Of a DNA stretch of 64,000 bases, positions 22,865 to 35,725 are shown one piece after another. The stretch spans positions 28,263,526-28,327,525 of the forward strand of contig NC_035162.2 of assembly GCF_001659605.2 (NCBI RefSeq). Direction: 5' to 3'. The stretch's first letter is position 1. Every line of letters begins with the position of its first letter. The stretch is from Manihot esculenta (taxonomy: Eukaryota > Streptophyta > Magnoliopsida > Malpighiales > Euphorbiaceae). The position numbers and the translations under genes were made by a program. The notes below the pieces were generated by a model. It was not told the DNA's origin and did not search any database. It saw only the letters and a program-made list of their open reading frames with translations.

Positions 22865-23920
22865 AAATGGGAGAACATAGCCATGGATTTTGTAGTGGGT
22901 TTACCAGTAGCGTCCAACAGGATAGACTCGATATGGGTGATTATGGACAGACTCACGAAATCTGCTCATTTTCTTCCAGTACGGAGTAACTATTCTGTGG
23001 ATAAGTTGGCACAGGTCTATCTGGATGAGATAGTGAGGTTACATGGAGTTCCAGTGTCTATAGTTTCAGACAGAGGACCTCAGTTTACTTCTCGCTTTTG
23101 GCGGAGTCTGCAAAGTGCAATGGGCACGAGATTAGAGTTTAGTACTGCTTTCCACCCACAGACTGATGGACAGTCAGAAAGGACCATCCAGACCATAGAG
23201 GATATGCTTCGCCTTTGTGTGTTAGACTTTGGCGGTTCTTGGAGGCAGCATCTACCTTTGGTGGAGTTTGCCTATAATAACAGTCATCATGCTAGCATTG
23301 GGATGGCTCCTTATGAAGCATTATATGGGAGGAAGTGCAGATCACCTGTTTGCTGGGAAGAGGTAGGAGAGAAGGCTCTTGCAGGGCCAGAGTTAGTAGA
23401 CATTACCAGTAGAATGGTGCCCATGATCAGAGAGAGAATCAGAACAGCTCAGAGTAGACAGAAAAGTTATGCAGACGTTCGCAGAAAGCAGTTAGAGTTC
23501 CAAGAGGGTAATTGGGTATTGCTGAAAGTGTCTCCAATGAAAGGAGTGGTTCGTTTTGGAAAGAAAGGTAAATTGGCTCCACGGTACATTGGACCCTTTG
23601 AGGTGTTGCAGAGGATCGGAAATGTGTCGTATAAGCTGGATTTACCTGTTTCTATGGAAAGAATTCACCCAGTATTTCATGTTTCTATGCTACGACAGTT
23701 TGTGTCAGATCCGAATCAGGTTCTAAGTGAGCCTGAGGTGGAGATTCATACAGATCTCACCTATATAGAGCAGCCAGTGCGGATTCTGGACACGCAGATC
23801 AGACAGCTAAGGAACAAGGAGATTCCGATGGTGAAAGTGTTGTGGAACCACCATAACCTAGAAGAGTGCACCTGGGAGACGCGAGAGTCGATGCTCCAGC
23901 AATATCCCTATTTGTTTTGA
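22865..23920 (+). CDS. pol: Tek-B Pol remainder: integrase catalytic core, C-terminal domain, chromodomain
   Basis: This is the same frame as the upstream ORF, separated only by the single TAG. It contains the DDE core ([28 protein letters not shown]), the GPFEVLQRIGN C-terminal block and the chromodomain-like end IPMVKVLWNHHNLEECTWE, with a stop after QQYPYLF. The first internal ATG is at 22883. It would not be made unless the UAG is read through, so the element is probably inactive or mobile only in trans. Confidence 0.93.
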   Translation, partial: KWENIAMDFVVGLPVASNRIDSIWVIMDRLTKSAHFLPVRSNYSVDKLAQVYLDEIVRLHGVPVSIVSDRGPQFTSRFWRSLQSAMGTRLEFSTAFHPQTDGQSERTIQTIEDMLRLCVLDFGGSWRQHLPLVEFAYNNSHHASIGMAPYEALYGRKCRSPVCWEEVGEKALAGPELVDITSRMVPMIRERIRTAQSRQKSYADVRRKQLEFQEGNWVLLKVSPMKGVVRFGKKGKLAPRYIGPFEVLQRIGNVSYKLDLPVSMERIHPVFHVSMLRQFVSDPNQVLSEPEVEIHTDLTYIEQPVRILDTQIRQLRNKEIPMVKVLWNHHNLEECTWETRESMLQQYPYLF

Positions 23921-23956
23921 GGTTAGTTCCCTCCTTGTGTTTTGTTTTGTGTTTTA

Positions 23957-23994
23957 GGAACATCCGAGGACGAATGTTCTTAAGGAGGGGAGAA
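23957..23994 (+). promoter_or_regulatory. Polypurine tract and upstream inverted repeat of Tek-B
   Basis: GGAACATCCG...CGAATGTTC is followed by TTAAGGAGGGGAGAA, which abuts the 3' LTR. Here one arm of the inverted repeat carries a mismatch (ATCC for ATTC). Confidence 0.75.
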
Positions 23995-26162
23995 TGTAAT
24001 ACCCGGCTAGAGTCCGGCACCGGAATTCCTGTTGTCTGATGGAATCCGGGGTGTCGAAATTCTAAAAAGGGTAGGATTTATGTTTTACTAGGTGTTATGA
24101 TGTGTTTAAATGTTTTAAGGTTAAGGGAAGTGAGTTTGGAGTTGAAATGACCTAAGGCAGATGAGCCAAGTTCGGCCGCCGAAAGTAAGTTCGGCCGCCG
24201 AAAGTGTTTGGCTTCCGAAGGGAAGTTCGGCCCCCGAATGTTGCATGGTGTTGCATGCGATTGGGCAGCCGACATTGAGTTGGCCAGCCCGCTGAGTCAT
24301 GGCTTTTGACAGATGTTGGCCTCAGATTCTTGCCATGAATTAGCCACGTCTTCTATGACTCATCTGCAAGTGTTTTGAGCAGCTCATGCAGGAGTTTGCT
24401 CATTCACCAAGTTTTGAGAGTTTTAGCAAAAAGTGAGTTTGAGAGAGTTTGAGAGTGGGAGAGGAGGTGATCCGTTTTCCCTTGTTCAGAGTGTGTAGTT
24501 TCTTACTACAGGAGGTAAGTGATGTTCTTGAATGTGTTTTCTAAAGGTTTTAGGGGGATTTGTGGAAGGAGATGCATGTTTAGGTTCTTAATGATAGTTT
24601 TGTTGAGTTATGCATGTATACATGTGTATATGTTATGTTTGTTTTGTTGTTTGGGGTTATTAGCTAGTCTTGGACCCCTGTGATCATATACATGAGTATA
24701 TGTATGGTGAGGAGGTGACGTTTGCATGGTTTGAGAAGTTGAAGGAAAGAAGGAGATGGTTTGCCGTTGAAACTGAGTTCTGGATGAACTCAGGTTCGGC
24801 AGCCGAAAGTTCATTCGGCCGCCGAACCTCTTGCATGGTGGCTTAGGCTGCCACAGCTTGCCCCCGAGTGTTTTGCATGTTCGGCTCTGTTTGGGGGATT
24901 CGGCCGCCGAAGGTGCCGCCGAAGGTACTTGAGTTTCGTCTCTGGAGAGGACAATCGGCCGCCGAACCTGCCGCCGAAAGTGTCCTGTCCAGCTTTCTTT
25001 TGCATGCTTTGCATGGATAGTTAAGTGAGTTTCAGGGGATTCTTGGAGAGTTTAATAGAGATATTGATAAGTTAGTTTGGTCCCTCATTTGAGTCTATCT
25101 GTATAGGTACAGACCAGAGGAACCAGAGAGAGCAGCAGTGAGTACTGCTCCAGAGTTTCAGAACCTGCAGAGTCAGTCAGTCCAGATAGCCAGAGGTGAG
25201 TGGAACTAAACTTATGACTTTTAATTGAATCACAAACTGCTTTTAGCATGTCTCATGCATCATGTTTATGCCATAGGTTGATTGCATTAGTATTCACGAA
25301 TATGTTGCATTGCATTGTTATTTGATGATGTGAGTAAATGCTGAATGATCCAATAGTCACAGACAGGAAGACCAGGAGCCTTTGACTACGCCCTGGCACG
25401 TATAGCAAAGACCAGGAGCCTTTGACTACGCCCTGGCAGGTATATAGTAAAGTCCAGGAGCCTTTGACTACGCCCTGGCAATGGTAAGTTCACAGGTGTT
25501 ATATACACATATACATATATGACAGGAAGACCAGGTGCTCGATTCTACGCCCTGGCACAGAGTTACTGGGACTATGTGGTGACAGGTTTACTCTTGATGT
25601 GGCTTGTCTGTGATATGGTGCATTCCATGAGATCATATTTTACTGAGATGTTTTACTATTCTACTCACTGGGCTATAGAGCTCATCCCACTCCCTTACCC
25701 CAGTTTTGCAGGTTCAGTGTACAGTGTACAGGGACAGTTCAGCAGAGTACAGAAAAAGTAAAGAGATCTGTAATAGCTTAGAGTGGACATGTAATTTAAA
25801 GAGATGTAATAGTTGTTGCTTGACCTAGTGACCTAGTGAAGTATGTGTTGTACATGATCTGTATATGTATATATGTTTTCCTGTATGTGAAAACCAGGCT
25901 TAACAGGTATGAGATAGCCCATCTAGAGCAAGCTCTAGTCAGGGATACAGAGTACAGAGTACATGAGTACAGAGTACAGAGATAGTGCATGCACAGGTTA
26001 AGCTTTGGTTCAGCAAAGAGTTTTATTTTTTTACAGAAAATGTATGATCATGTATGAGATTTACAGGTACACAGAGAGTATAGTAGGCTTGCTACGGGTT
26101 CTGGCGGCCTTAAGCCGACCTGAATCCTAGCGCCGGTGACGGTCCTTTTTGGGGTCGTTACA
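23995..26162 (+). repeat. Tek-B 3' LTR (2168 bp)
   Basis: It has the same length as the 5' LTR. Differences seen are near offsets 45-60 (two), 136, and one in the last 150 bp (GGTTCAGC for GGTTCAAC). It is followed by the TCTAT duplication and the resumed Tek-A RT gene. Confidence 0.96.
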
Positions 26163-26167
26163 TCTAT

Positions 26168-27120
26168 TTTGGAGAAACAACCCGCTCCGGCTAGCTGGTC
26201 GAATAGATCATCGATCCTAGGCAATGGGTACCTATTCTTGGTAGTGACTTTGTTCAACTGCCTGTAGTCGATACAAAGTCTAAGGGATCCATCCTTCTTC
26301 CTCACAAACAAGACCGGAGCACCCCAAGGTGAGGTACTCTGTCGGATGAAACCCTTTTCTACCAGCTCTTGCAATTGCTCTTTCAACTCCTTCAACTCGG
26401 CTGGGGCCATCCTGTAGGGAGGGATAGAGATCGGTCTAGTTCCAGGCACCAACTCTATCTCGAACTCTATCTCCCTAGCAGGTGGTAAACCTGGAAGCTC
26501 ATCCGGAAAAACATCCTGAAACTCTCGGACAACTGGCACCGAGGCCGGCTCCCTGACCTGACTATCTAGCTCTCTCACATGAGCCAAGTACCCCTGACAT
26601 CCCTTCCTAAGCAACCTACGAGCCTGAAGAGCTGATATCAGACCTCTAGGTGTGCCCCTCTTGTCTCCTCTGAAGACGACCTCTGACCCGTTCTGATCTC
26701 TGAACCTGACTACCTTGTCCCTGCAGTCCAAGGTAGCACCATGGGTAGATAGCCAATCCATCCCTAGAATGACGTCAAAGTCTGTCAAATCTAGAACCAC
26801 AAGGTCGGCGGAGAGGCATCTTCCCTCAATAAAAACTGGACTGTACTGGCAGACTGACACTGCCACTGACGGGTCACACTTGGGTCCACTGACCCATAGG
26901 GGACACTCTAACCCAGAGACTATCAGACCCAACCTCTCAACGGCTCTCGGAGCAATAAATGAATGAGATGCACTCGGGTCCATTAATGCATACACATCAG
27001 AACACCCAATGACGAGATTACCTGACACCACGGTGTTGGATGTGTTAGCCTCCTGCTGTGTCATGGTGAAGATCCTGGCTGGAGCTGATGGACCTTCACC
27101 TCGGGAACCAGAAGAAGAGG
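26168..27120 (-). pseudogene. pol: Tek-A pol, 5' half (protease and N-terminal RT) between Tek-B and Tek-C
   Basis: The open frame reads from the gag/protease linker ([15 protein letters not shown]) through the protease site (MDPSASHSF, where the usual Gly of DPGA is Ser) to RT ([25 protein letters not shown]). It stops exactly at the Tek-B insertion and resumes at 16593. Its upstream continuation is at 35726. Confidence 0.9.
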
Positions 27121-27125
27121 CTGCC

Positions 27126-29399
27126 TGTAACGACCCGGAAACCGGTACCCCTCAGTAACGGTCCGAACCATCACTGGCACTAGGATCCAGATCGGCTTAA
27201 GGCCGCCGGGACCCGTAGCAAGCCGACTATACTCTCTGTGTACCTGATAAATCCCAGACATGATACAAATAGACTCAACAATCCTGTAAAACTCTGTAGG
27301 CTTAACTACTGCTACTCAGATATGTCAATCTGAAATGGCCCTCCGGGCCTATACCAGGGACTACTATCTGCTGTGGGTCATGGGAATGAAACCCTTTTAA
27401 TCTGTAACACATTCCACTGGTATCTCATCGAAGTCATACATTAAGCCTAACTCACACATTTCTCATCAAGAAACGTAAAACAGGATTCATGTACAGGGGA
27501 TTAAGCAAACATCACACAACAGCAAAAACACTAGGGAAAGCACAAGTCTATCCGTATATGACAGTACAGATCTAGACATTACATGACCGTTAATCTGTTA
27601 ATTACATCATGTCCACTACACTATTACAGCATACATTCAAGCACAACTTTCCTCTGTCCTCTTGCTGACTTTGATTTCCCATAGCTATCTCAAGACCTGC
27701 AAAACTGGGGTTAAGGGAGTGGGATGAGCTCTAGAGCCCAGTGAGGAGGAACACTAAAACAGTTCATTAAGTACATGCTCTCATGAAATGCATCACATCA
27801 CAAACATATCATCTCAAGGATGAATTTGTCACCAATAACCCTCAACTACATGTTATAATAATGCCAACTGTGCCAAGGAGACTATGTCATCACCTGGTCT
27901 ACACTTATCTCTCTGATATCACACCATGACTAACTGTGCCAAGGAGACGAGGTCTCACCTGGTCTACACTTAACTCTGATTTGACAGCCCAGCTGTCTCA
28001 CTCATAGTACCAGGAGCGACCTGGACTATCCAGGGGCGACCTGGTATGGCTATCTCATGCCATAATTCTGTATCTGCTCTCTGTCAAGGGCTAAGGATCA
28101 TCCAACATTCATCCACAGGAACAACAACATATGCAATGCATCATATTCGTGAAGTCTAATGCACACAACCTAATATATAACATGGCAGTTTATGATGTAT
28201 GGATCATGCTAGAATCATGTCATTTCTTAAGATCAATATTCAGTTTAGTTCCACTCACCTGTAGCCACTGCTTGGCTAACTCTGGGCTACCTCTAACTCT
28301 GAAACAGCTACGACGACTGCTAAACACCTCGGTTCCTCGGGTCCAATCCTACAATGGAGGACGCAAATGAGGCACCAAACATACTCTATACAACTGAGAA
28401 ACAACTCCCCAAACCCCTCTAGACTACCTCAAAATATGCATGCAAAACAAGCAAAGGAAGGCTGGACAGGGCACCTTCGGCGGCACCTTCGGCGGCCGAA
28501 TGTCTCCTCCAGAGACGAAAGTCAGGCATGTTCGGCGGCCTAACTTGGACTTTCGGCGGCCGAACCTGAGTTCATCCAGAACTCAGTTTCGTGCACAAGG
28601 ACGCCTGCCAGTCCCTCCATCACCTGCTCAGCCCTCAATACATGCAGTTAACCCCTCTAAAACATGCATAAACACTTAAACAAGCATAAAGGAGCATCAA
28701 ACAACTTAAATGCCAACAAAACAATACACATAACATGCTTACACCATTAAAACATCAAAACTATACCTAACACCTATATAAACAACTCTACCCTTAACCT
28801 CCTTACAAGCTGTTCATAAACCATGAAAACAAGTTAAAAGCTTCCCTTACCTCTTGAAACCAGATGCTGGGACAACCTAAACACTGAACTATGGCCACCA
28901 CGACTTCACCTTCACCACACCTCCAACACTCTTCTTTTCTCTCAAAACCTTTCAAACCACTTAGACACAACCAACCCTCTGCATAAGCTGATAAAAGTTT
29001 GCAGATGAGTCATGGGAGACGTGGCCTAACCTCTGGCAATGATCTGGAGGTGAACACCTGGCCAAATCACTGGCTGAGGAGTGCACAATAGCTGGCTGAC
29101 CAGCTCAGCTTCGGCTGCCGAATCGCATGCAAAACCATGCAACATTCGGGGGCCGAACTTGAGTTTCGGGGGCCGAACATTGGGCACTTTCGGCGGCCGA
29201 ACTTACCTTCGGCGGCCGAACCTGGCCTTTGTCCCCAAAGCCTTTTCTTTTCACAACGCAATCCTATTCTATGCCAAATCTTACAAAGTCTTAAAAAAAC
29301 ATTTAGCAACTCTTTCAAATACCTTACTAGCAGTCTCTGACATCCCCGAAGTCCACCGGACGGTAGGAATTCCGATGTCTGACTTAGCTGGGTATTACA
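27126..29399 (-). repeat. Tek-C 3' LTR (2274 bp)
   Basis: Minus-strand termini are TGTAATACCC-like (at 29399, with one change, ACCCAGC for ACCCGGC) and GGTCGTTACA. It has a mini-exon-like block at 28259-28348, palindromes at 28474-28566 and 29107-29223, and hairpin repeats around 27870-28050. Confidence 0.95.
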
Positions 29400-31900
29400 T
29401 TCTTCCCCCCTTTAAAAACATTCGTCCTCGAATGTTTACAATAACAATAACATAGATGCAAATAAGCAAGTATGGAAAGCCTAACACTTTTTTCTACGAA
29501 GAGACACAGATACCCCTGGAGTAAAACTCTTGGGTTGGCTATACGTTCTGACTCTGCTGACCCTTCACTGCTTAATCTGTGTCCACACTCTACCTGGATT
29601 ACTGATCACTCCTGTCTGTACATAGTCCACTTGACTCTCTTTGCTACCTACTGACTTCCCTTTCTCTTTACCTTTTCTCAGTTCTATGCACACTACTCTG
29701 GTTACACTCACCTTTGCTTCTCTGTACTCACCCGATCAGAGGAGCAACAGCTCTCAGGAAAGGTTAGATGACGTGATTATAGCTTTCTCTATGGTGACAC
29801 ATCACGAGTCACACAGACATGCCCCGAAACCGAACTCAAATTACAGAACTTGGCCTCTATGTCGTGTTCTCTTATCTACACCTACACCACGTAGTAGATA
29901 AGGGGCATGCTTCTCTATTCTAGTCTACACTTTTGCTGCGCCACTCTAATCCTTGCCCGCCTTTCTTCTTCTTTTCTATCCTGACTTTTTCTCTTTTGAT
30001 CCGTCTAACTACACTGGACTATCGCTAGCTCTTTCGCTCTTTAGCTCGTCTCTCTAGGATACACTGATAAGCGACTTTTAACTGAGGGCAGCTAACATCT
30101 CATCTGCCTTTCCCAGTAAATACTATCTTGTAGACGCAGAGTCGCTGAGCAGTGTTACCCCTTACCTCTGGTTTACTCATCTATTACACTGACTTTTCTC
30201 TCTTATTCGCAACATCTAGTTCCCACCCACCTCTTAGATCTATCGTGGAGGCTAGCGGTCTCCACCGCTCTGCGTGGGAACACCTGTCTTTGGTAGTGAC
30301 CTTGTGCACTACTCACAGTTATGACAAGTTCCAAAGTTTCATCCGTCGTTTCTTACACCGACATTGGAACAGTCCAGGGTGTAGTACTAAGTCGGATAGA
30401 ATCCTTATCTACCAAGTTCACACTGTTCTACTATCTTTCTTACTTATGCAACTACTTTTCTAACTCTTACATGCTACAGGTACCACGTCAAAGGAAGAGG
30501 TGAAAATGAGTCTAGTCTCCATCCTCACTTAACTTTCAGACTCTATATTGTTTTACCAATGGTAACCCTGTTAGCCTGTCTGGGATAACACATATAACTC
30601 TCTTTCTCTCTTTCTGATTATGGGTATTGCGACTGGTTCCCTGACCTGGCTCCTATGCTCTCACCCAAGAGCAAGAAAACCCCTGATGACCTTTCCTTCA
30701 CGAGCCTGTAGGGCTGCTATCAAACTTCTGGGTATGCTATACTGTCCCCTCAAAGGACTAACTCTGACCCATCCGAGCCTCTGAACTCTGAACTTTCCTA
30801 CCTTATCTTTGCAGACTTAGGTAGGTCCTCGAGTAGCTAGCCAATCCGCCCTAGGTTGACATCACCAGTCACCCCTAGAACCATAAGGTCAGCTGGAAGG
30901 CATCTACTACTCTCAACACCTCTAATCGATACTGACTCACTGACTCTACCTCAGATGAATCACACTTGGGTTCACTAACCCAGAGAAAACACTCTAAGCC
31001 CAGAAGTTATCAAACCCCCCTCTATCTACGGCTCTCAAAACAACAGGGAAAGAAACATCAGGGTCCACTAGAACCTACACATCTGAACACCCTCAAGTGA
31101 ACGTATCTGACGTCACCGTGTTTGATATGGAGACCTACGAAGTCAGGATGAAGATCCAAGCTAAAGCTAATGCATCTTTCCTCGGGAACCGACCAAAGAA
31201 AAGGAGAACTCTCTCCTCCTGCCTCAACCCCTGTCCTGACACATGGCTAGAGCTACAGGCTGAGTTACACTACTAGAAGTCATCTGCTGGGACTGTGCCA
31301 ACCAGGGCCGCAGTAGGACACTCACAGAACATGAGTCCTTCCTGCTCGCATCTATACATGCCGTAGTCCCATACCAACAGACTACTTTTGTGTACACTCC
31401 ACGCCTTCCGCATCCAGAACTATCTAACCTGAAATCTCTTTCTACACTTTCTTACTTTACATTATTCTACTCTGTTCTTTCTCTGCTTTGTTCTACCTCA
31501 TTTACTCTTCTCTTTGCTTACTTGTCTCTTTCTTACCTTTCTTCTTTTTCTTACTTTTCTAGGTTTTACTCTTTCTTTCTTACACGTAAGGTCTCTACTT
31601 AGAGATGAGAGATCACTCTTTCTAGCTGGATTGATAAAATCCACAGCTATAGCTATCAAGCTCTTTCCTGACTCACTAACCTTTAACGACGCACTCGTTA
31701 TCGCTGACCATTGAACTCTCTTACACTTTACTATTTTCATATCAACTGATAGTCTACTAGTGTAAACCATACACATCAGAACACTCAAAAGTGAGCTTAC
31801 CTGGCACCACTGTGTTCGGTGTGTCTGTCTCTGGCTGAACCTGGGTGAAAATCCGAGCCAGAACTGACGGATCTTTACTTAAGGCACCGACTGAAGAAGG
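29400..31900 (-). pseudogene. Eroded pol/protease relic inside Tek-C
   Basis: No long ORF survives. Patches still align by eye with Tek-A: the polypurine tract and inverted repeat (29400-29440), RT near 30290-30420 (TTGGTAGTGAC), the protease region 30640-31170 and the gag knuckle region 31190-31370. The protease start appears a second time at about 31768-31870, so part of the interior is duplicated. 31420-31600 is a pyrimidine-rich stretch on the + strand with no homology I recognise. Confidence 0.6.
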
Positions 31901-31927
31901 GCCTACCCCTCTTTCGCTACCTCTGCC

Positions 31928-33170
31928 CTATACCGAGGCTGGAGCTTCTGGTGGAATTAGATTATCTGAGGATGTCTGTGGGAACTGTGCTGAAACGATC
32001 GTAGTGGGACACTCTCGTGCCACGTGCCCCTCCTGTCCGCACCTGAAACATGCTGTTGTCCCAACCCGACAGACTCCTTTGTGCCTCCTACCACACGTCG
32101 CACAGCTAGAACTACCCCAACCAGAACTCGAACCCTCACGACAACCTATGCCAAACTGTACCCTATTCCAAAACTCTCTTTTCTTTGACCCTTTTAGGCC
32201 TCTCACTTTCTTTTTATTCTTTGCAACAACCTCACCCAAAGGGAAACGATCACTGTTTTCTGGGTCAGTTTCTACATTCATATTTTCTGTCTGCCCTGGC
32301 TGCTCACATTCACTCTCTTTACGCTCCCTTACGCTATCTGGACAAGCCCATCCTGCAAACTCTGAAGCAAACTGCTCCCAGGATAAGCTTTCTACCCTCG
32401 GGTCCACATACTGGGTGAACCATTCCCTTGTCTTTTCACATTTCACTGTGACCCCTGCCATCTGAATGGCTCTACTCTCACTGACGCCCAACTCATCAGT
32501 TATCATCTTAACCATTCTAAGATACTCCAAAGGGTCATCACCTGTCTCAAATATAGGCACATCCAACCTCACATAATCTGTCATCTGCACCATACTTCCT
32601 CCAGGTGACCTAGACTTAGGTGTTTGGACAACTGTGGCTACTGGTTCTACTGGTAGTGGAGGAGATGCAACATGCCCTGGGTTAGGGTTTACTGACCCTG
32701 GGTAACAAAAGAAGGGTGGAAACATGGTATACTGTGGATATGACGGTGGATATGGCGGGTAAAAGGAAGGATAGGGCATAAAGGTGGGATATGGGTTATA
32801 CCTAGGCACCTCTGATGTACTTCTCATCGGGTACTCTGCCCCCCACTGGTAGGGTGGATACTGAGGTGGAACAAATCTCGAGGTCTGAGTGCCTCCTTGG
32901 GACTCACCCATATCTCCTCCCCAACCTGCTCTTGCCAAAGCTACCATCTCTACTCTGCTCATCCTCCTCTATTCCTCTCATACACCCTGACATACCACTC
33001 TGAACGACTCCCCTTCTACTCTCATCAACAGACCTTCTAGGGTCCCTTGATGTACCTTCTCTGCTTATACTATCTGATGTTGCCCTTTGCAGAATGGGGA
33101 GATGAGCATCCATGTCCTCATTCTCCGGCGGAGCTCCTGTCAATCTAACAGATCGACGAGTTCCTCTCAT
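31928..33170 (-). pseudogene. gag: Tek-C gag, frameshifted and internally deleted
   Basis: It starts at the conserved MRGTRRS (33170), changes frame near 32930, and continues through the PYP-rich region, the gag core (TREWFTQYVDP, EFAGWACPDS) and an intact zinc knuckle ([14 protein letters not shown]). About 80 residues present in Tek-B between the core and the basic linker are missing. The ORFs cannot be one functional Gag. Confidence 0.8.
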
Positions 33171-33431
33171 CCTGCCTCTGTAAAGCACAACATCACACAA
33201 ACATATCAGCAAATGATCCATGTGAGAATACATGAATCCACAACACATATAAAGAACATATCAATAATGCACATGCAACTCATCATGGCATTCCACATCA
33301 GCATGCAAGACAGGACTCCACATCCTATCCTAGTGGACATGATTTTAACTTATTGTGCTTCCCTTCCTATACAAGACAACACCTCTTTCCGATGTGGGAT
33401 ATCTCAACACACCGTACTCTTGAGGCCCTAA

Positions 33432-33443
33432 GCTCTGATACCA
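33432..33443 (-). promoter_or_regulatory. Primer-binding site of Tek-C (initiator Met tRNA)
   Basis: TGGTATCAGAGC lies on the minus strand three bases from the 5' LTR. It is perfectly conserved although the coding interior is not. Confidence 0.9.
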
Positions 33444-33446
33444 ATC

Positions 33447-35720
33447 TGTAACGACCCGGAAACCGGTACCCCTCAGTAACGGTCCGAACCATCACTGGCA
33501 CTAGGATCCAGATCGGCTTAAGGCCGCCGGGACCCGTAGCAAGCCGACTATACTCTCTGTGTACCTGATAAATCCCAGACATGATACAAATAGACTCAAC
33601 AATCCTGTAAAACTCTGTAGGCTTAACTACTGCTACTCAGATATGTCAATCTGAAATGGCCCTCCGGGCCTATACCAGGGACTACTATCTGCTGTGGGTC
33701 ATGGGAATGAAACCCTTTTAATCTGTAACACATTCCACTGGTATCTCATCGAAGTCATACATTAAGCCTAACTCACACATTTCTCATCAAGAAACGTAAA
33801 ACAGGATTCATGTACAGGGGATTAAGCAAACATCACACAACAGCAAAAACACTAGGGAAAGCACAAGTCTATCCGTATATGACAGTACAGATCTAGACAT
33901 TACATGACCGTTAATCTGTTAATTACATCATGTCCACTACACTATTACAGCATACATTCAAGCACAACTTTCCTCTGTCCTCTTGCTGACTTTGATTTCC
34001 CATAGCTATCTCAAGACCTGCAAAACTGGGGTTAAGGGAGTGGGATGAGCTCTAGAGCCCAGTGAGGAGGAACACTAAAACAGTTCATTAAGTACATGCT
34101 CTCATGAAATGCATCACATCACAAACATATCATCTCAAGGATGAATTTGTCACCAATAACCCTCAACTACATGTTATAATAATGCCAACTGTGCCAAGGA
34201 GACTATGTCATCACCTGGTCTACACTTATCTCTCTGATATCACACCATGACTAACTGTGCCAAGGAGACGAGGTCTCACCTGGTCTACACTTAACTCTGA
34301 TTTGACAGCCCAGCTGTCTCACTCATAGTACCAGGAGCGACCTGGACTATCCAGGGGCGACCTGGTATGGCTATCTCATGCCATAATTCTGTATCTGCTC
34401 TCTGTCAAGGGCTAAGGATCATCCAACATTCATCCACAGGAACAACAACATATGCAATGCATCATATTCGTGAAGTCTAATGCACACAACCTAATATATA
34501 ACATGGCAGTTTATGATGTATGGATCATGCTAGAATCATGTCATTTCTTAAGATCAATATTCAGTTTAGTTCCACTCACCTGTAGCCACTGCTTGGCTAA
34601 CTCTGGGCTACCTCTAACTCTGAAACAGCTACGACGACTGCTAAACACCTCGGTTCCTCGGGTCCAATCCTACAATGGAGGACGCAAATGAGGCACCAAA
34701 CATACTCTATACAACTGAGAAACAACTCCCCAAACCCCTCTTGACTACCTCAAAATATGCATGCAAAACAAGCAAAGGAAGGCTGGACAGGGCACCTTCG
34801 GCGGCACCTTCGGCGGCCGAATGTCTCCTCCAGAGACGAAAGTCAGGCATGTTCGGCGGCCTAACTTGGACTTTCGGCGGCCGAACCTGAGTTCATCCAG
34901 AACTCAGTTTCGTGCACAAGGACGCCTGCCAGTCCCTCCATCACCTGCTCAGCCCTCAATACATGCAGTTAACCCCTCTAAAACATGCATAAACACTTAA
35001 ACAAGCATAAAGGAGCATCAAACAACTTAAATGCCAACAAAACAATACACATAACATGCTTACACCATTAAAACATCAAAACTATACCTAACACCTATAT
35101 AAACAACTCTACCCTTAACCTCCTTACAAGCTGTTCATAAACCATGAAAACAAGTTAAAAGCTTCCCTTACCTCTTGAAACCAGATGCTGGGACAACCTA
35201 AACACTGAACTATGGCCACCACGACTTCACCTTCACCACACCTCCAACACTCTTCTTTTCTCTCAAAACCTTTCAAACCACTTAGACACAACCAACCCTC
35301 TGCATAAGCTGATAAAAGTTTGCAGATGAGTCATGGGAGACGTGGCCTAACCTCTGGCAATGATCTGGAGGTGAACACCTGGCCAAATCACTGGCTGAGG
35401 AGTGCACAATAGCTGGCTGACCAGCTCATCTTCGGCTGCCGAATCGCATGCAAAACCATGCAACATTCGGGGGCCGAACTTGAGTTTCGGGGGCCGAACA
35501 TTGGGCACTTTCGGCGGCCGAACTTACCTTCGGCGGCCGAACCTGGCCTTTGTCCCCAAAGCCTTTTCTTTTCACAACGCAATCCTATTCTATGCCAAAT
35601 CTTACAAAGTCTTAAAAAAACATTTAGCAACTCTTTCAAATACCTTACTAGCAGTCTCTGACATCCCCGAAGTCCACCGGACGGTAGGAATTCCGATGTC
35701 TGACTTAGCCGGGTATTACA
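33447..35720 (-). repeat. Tek-C 5' LTR (2274 bp)
   Basis: It is the equal-length partner of 27126-29399. Differences seen are near 34741, 35430 and 35710. Confidence 0.95.
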
Positions 35721-35725
35721 CTGCC

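Larger units (their letters stand above)
16594..26162 (+). mobile_element. Tek-B: nearly intact Tekay-type chromovirus (9569 bp)
   Basis: TSD TCTAT is at 16589-16593 and 26163-26167, inside the RT gene of Tek-A. LTRs of identical length (2168 bp) are at 16594-18761 and 23995-26162, and I found about four differences between them by eye. PBS, gag-pol and PPT are all in place. One internal stop separates the integrase core from the rest. Confidence 0.96.
27126..35720 (-). mobile_element. Tek-C: short, non-autonomous Tekay-type element with near-identical LTRs
   Basis: TSD CTGCC is at 27121-27125 and 35721-35725, inside the gag of Tek-A near its Gly-Arg-rich tail. LTRs of equal length (2274 bp) at 27126-29399 and 33447-35720 differ at about three sites by eye. 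The interior is only 4.05 kb, with a frameshifted, internally deleted gag and a strongly eroded pol relic. Confidence 0.95.

Noticed and set aside
29472..31788. Small ORFs within Tek-C interior as novel genes
   Set aside because: They are short, biased by a pyrimidine-rich strand, and overlap patches that still align with decayed gag-pol.
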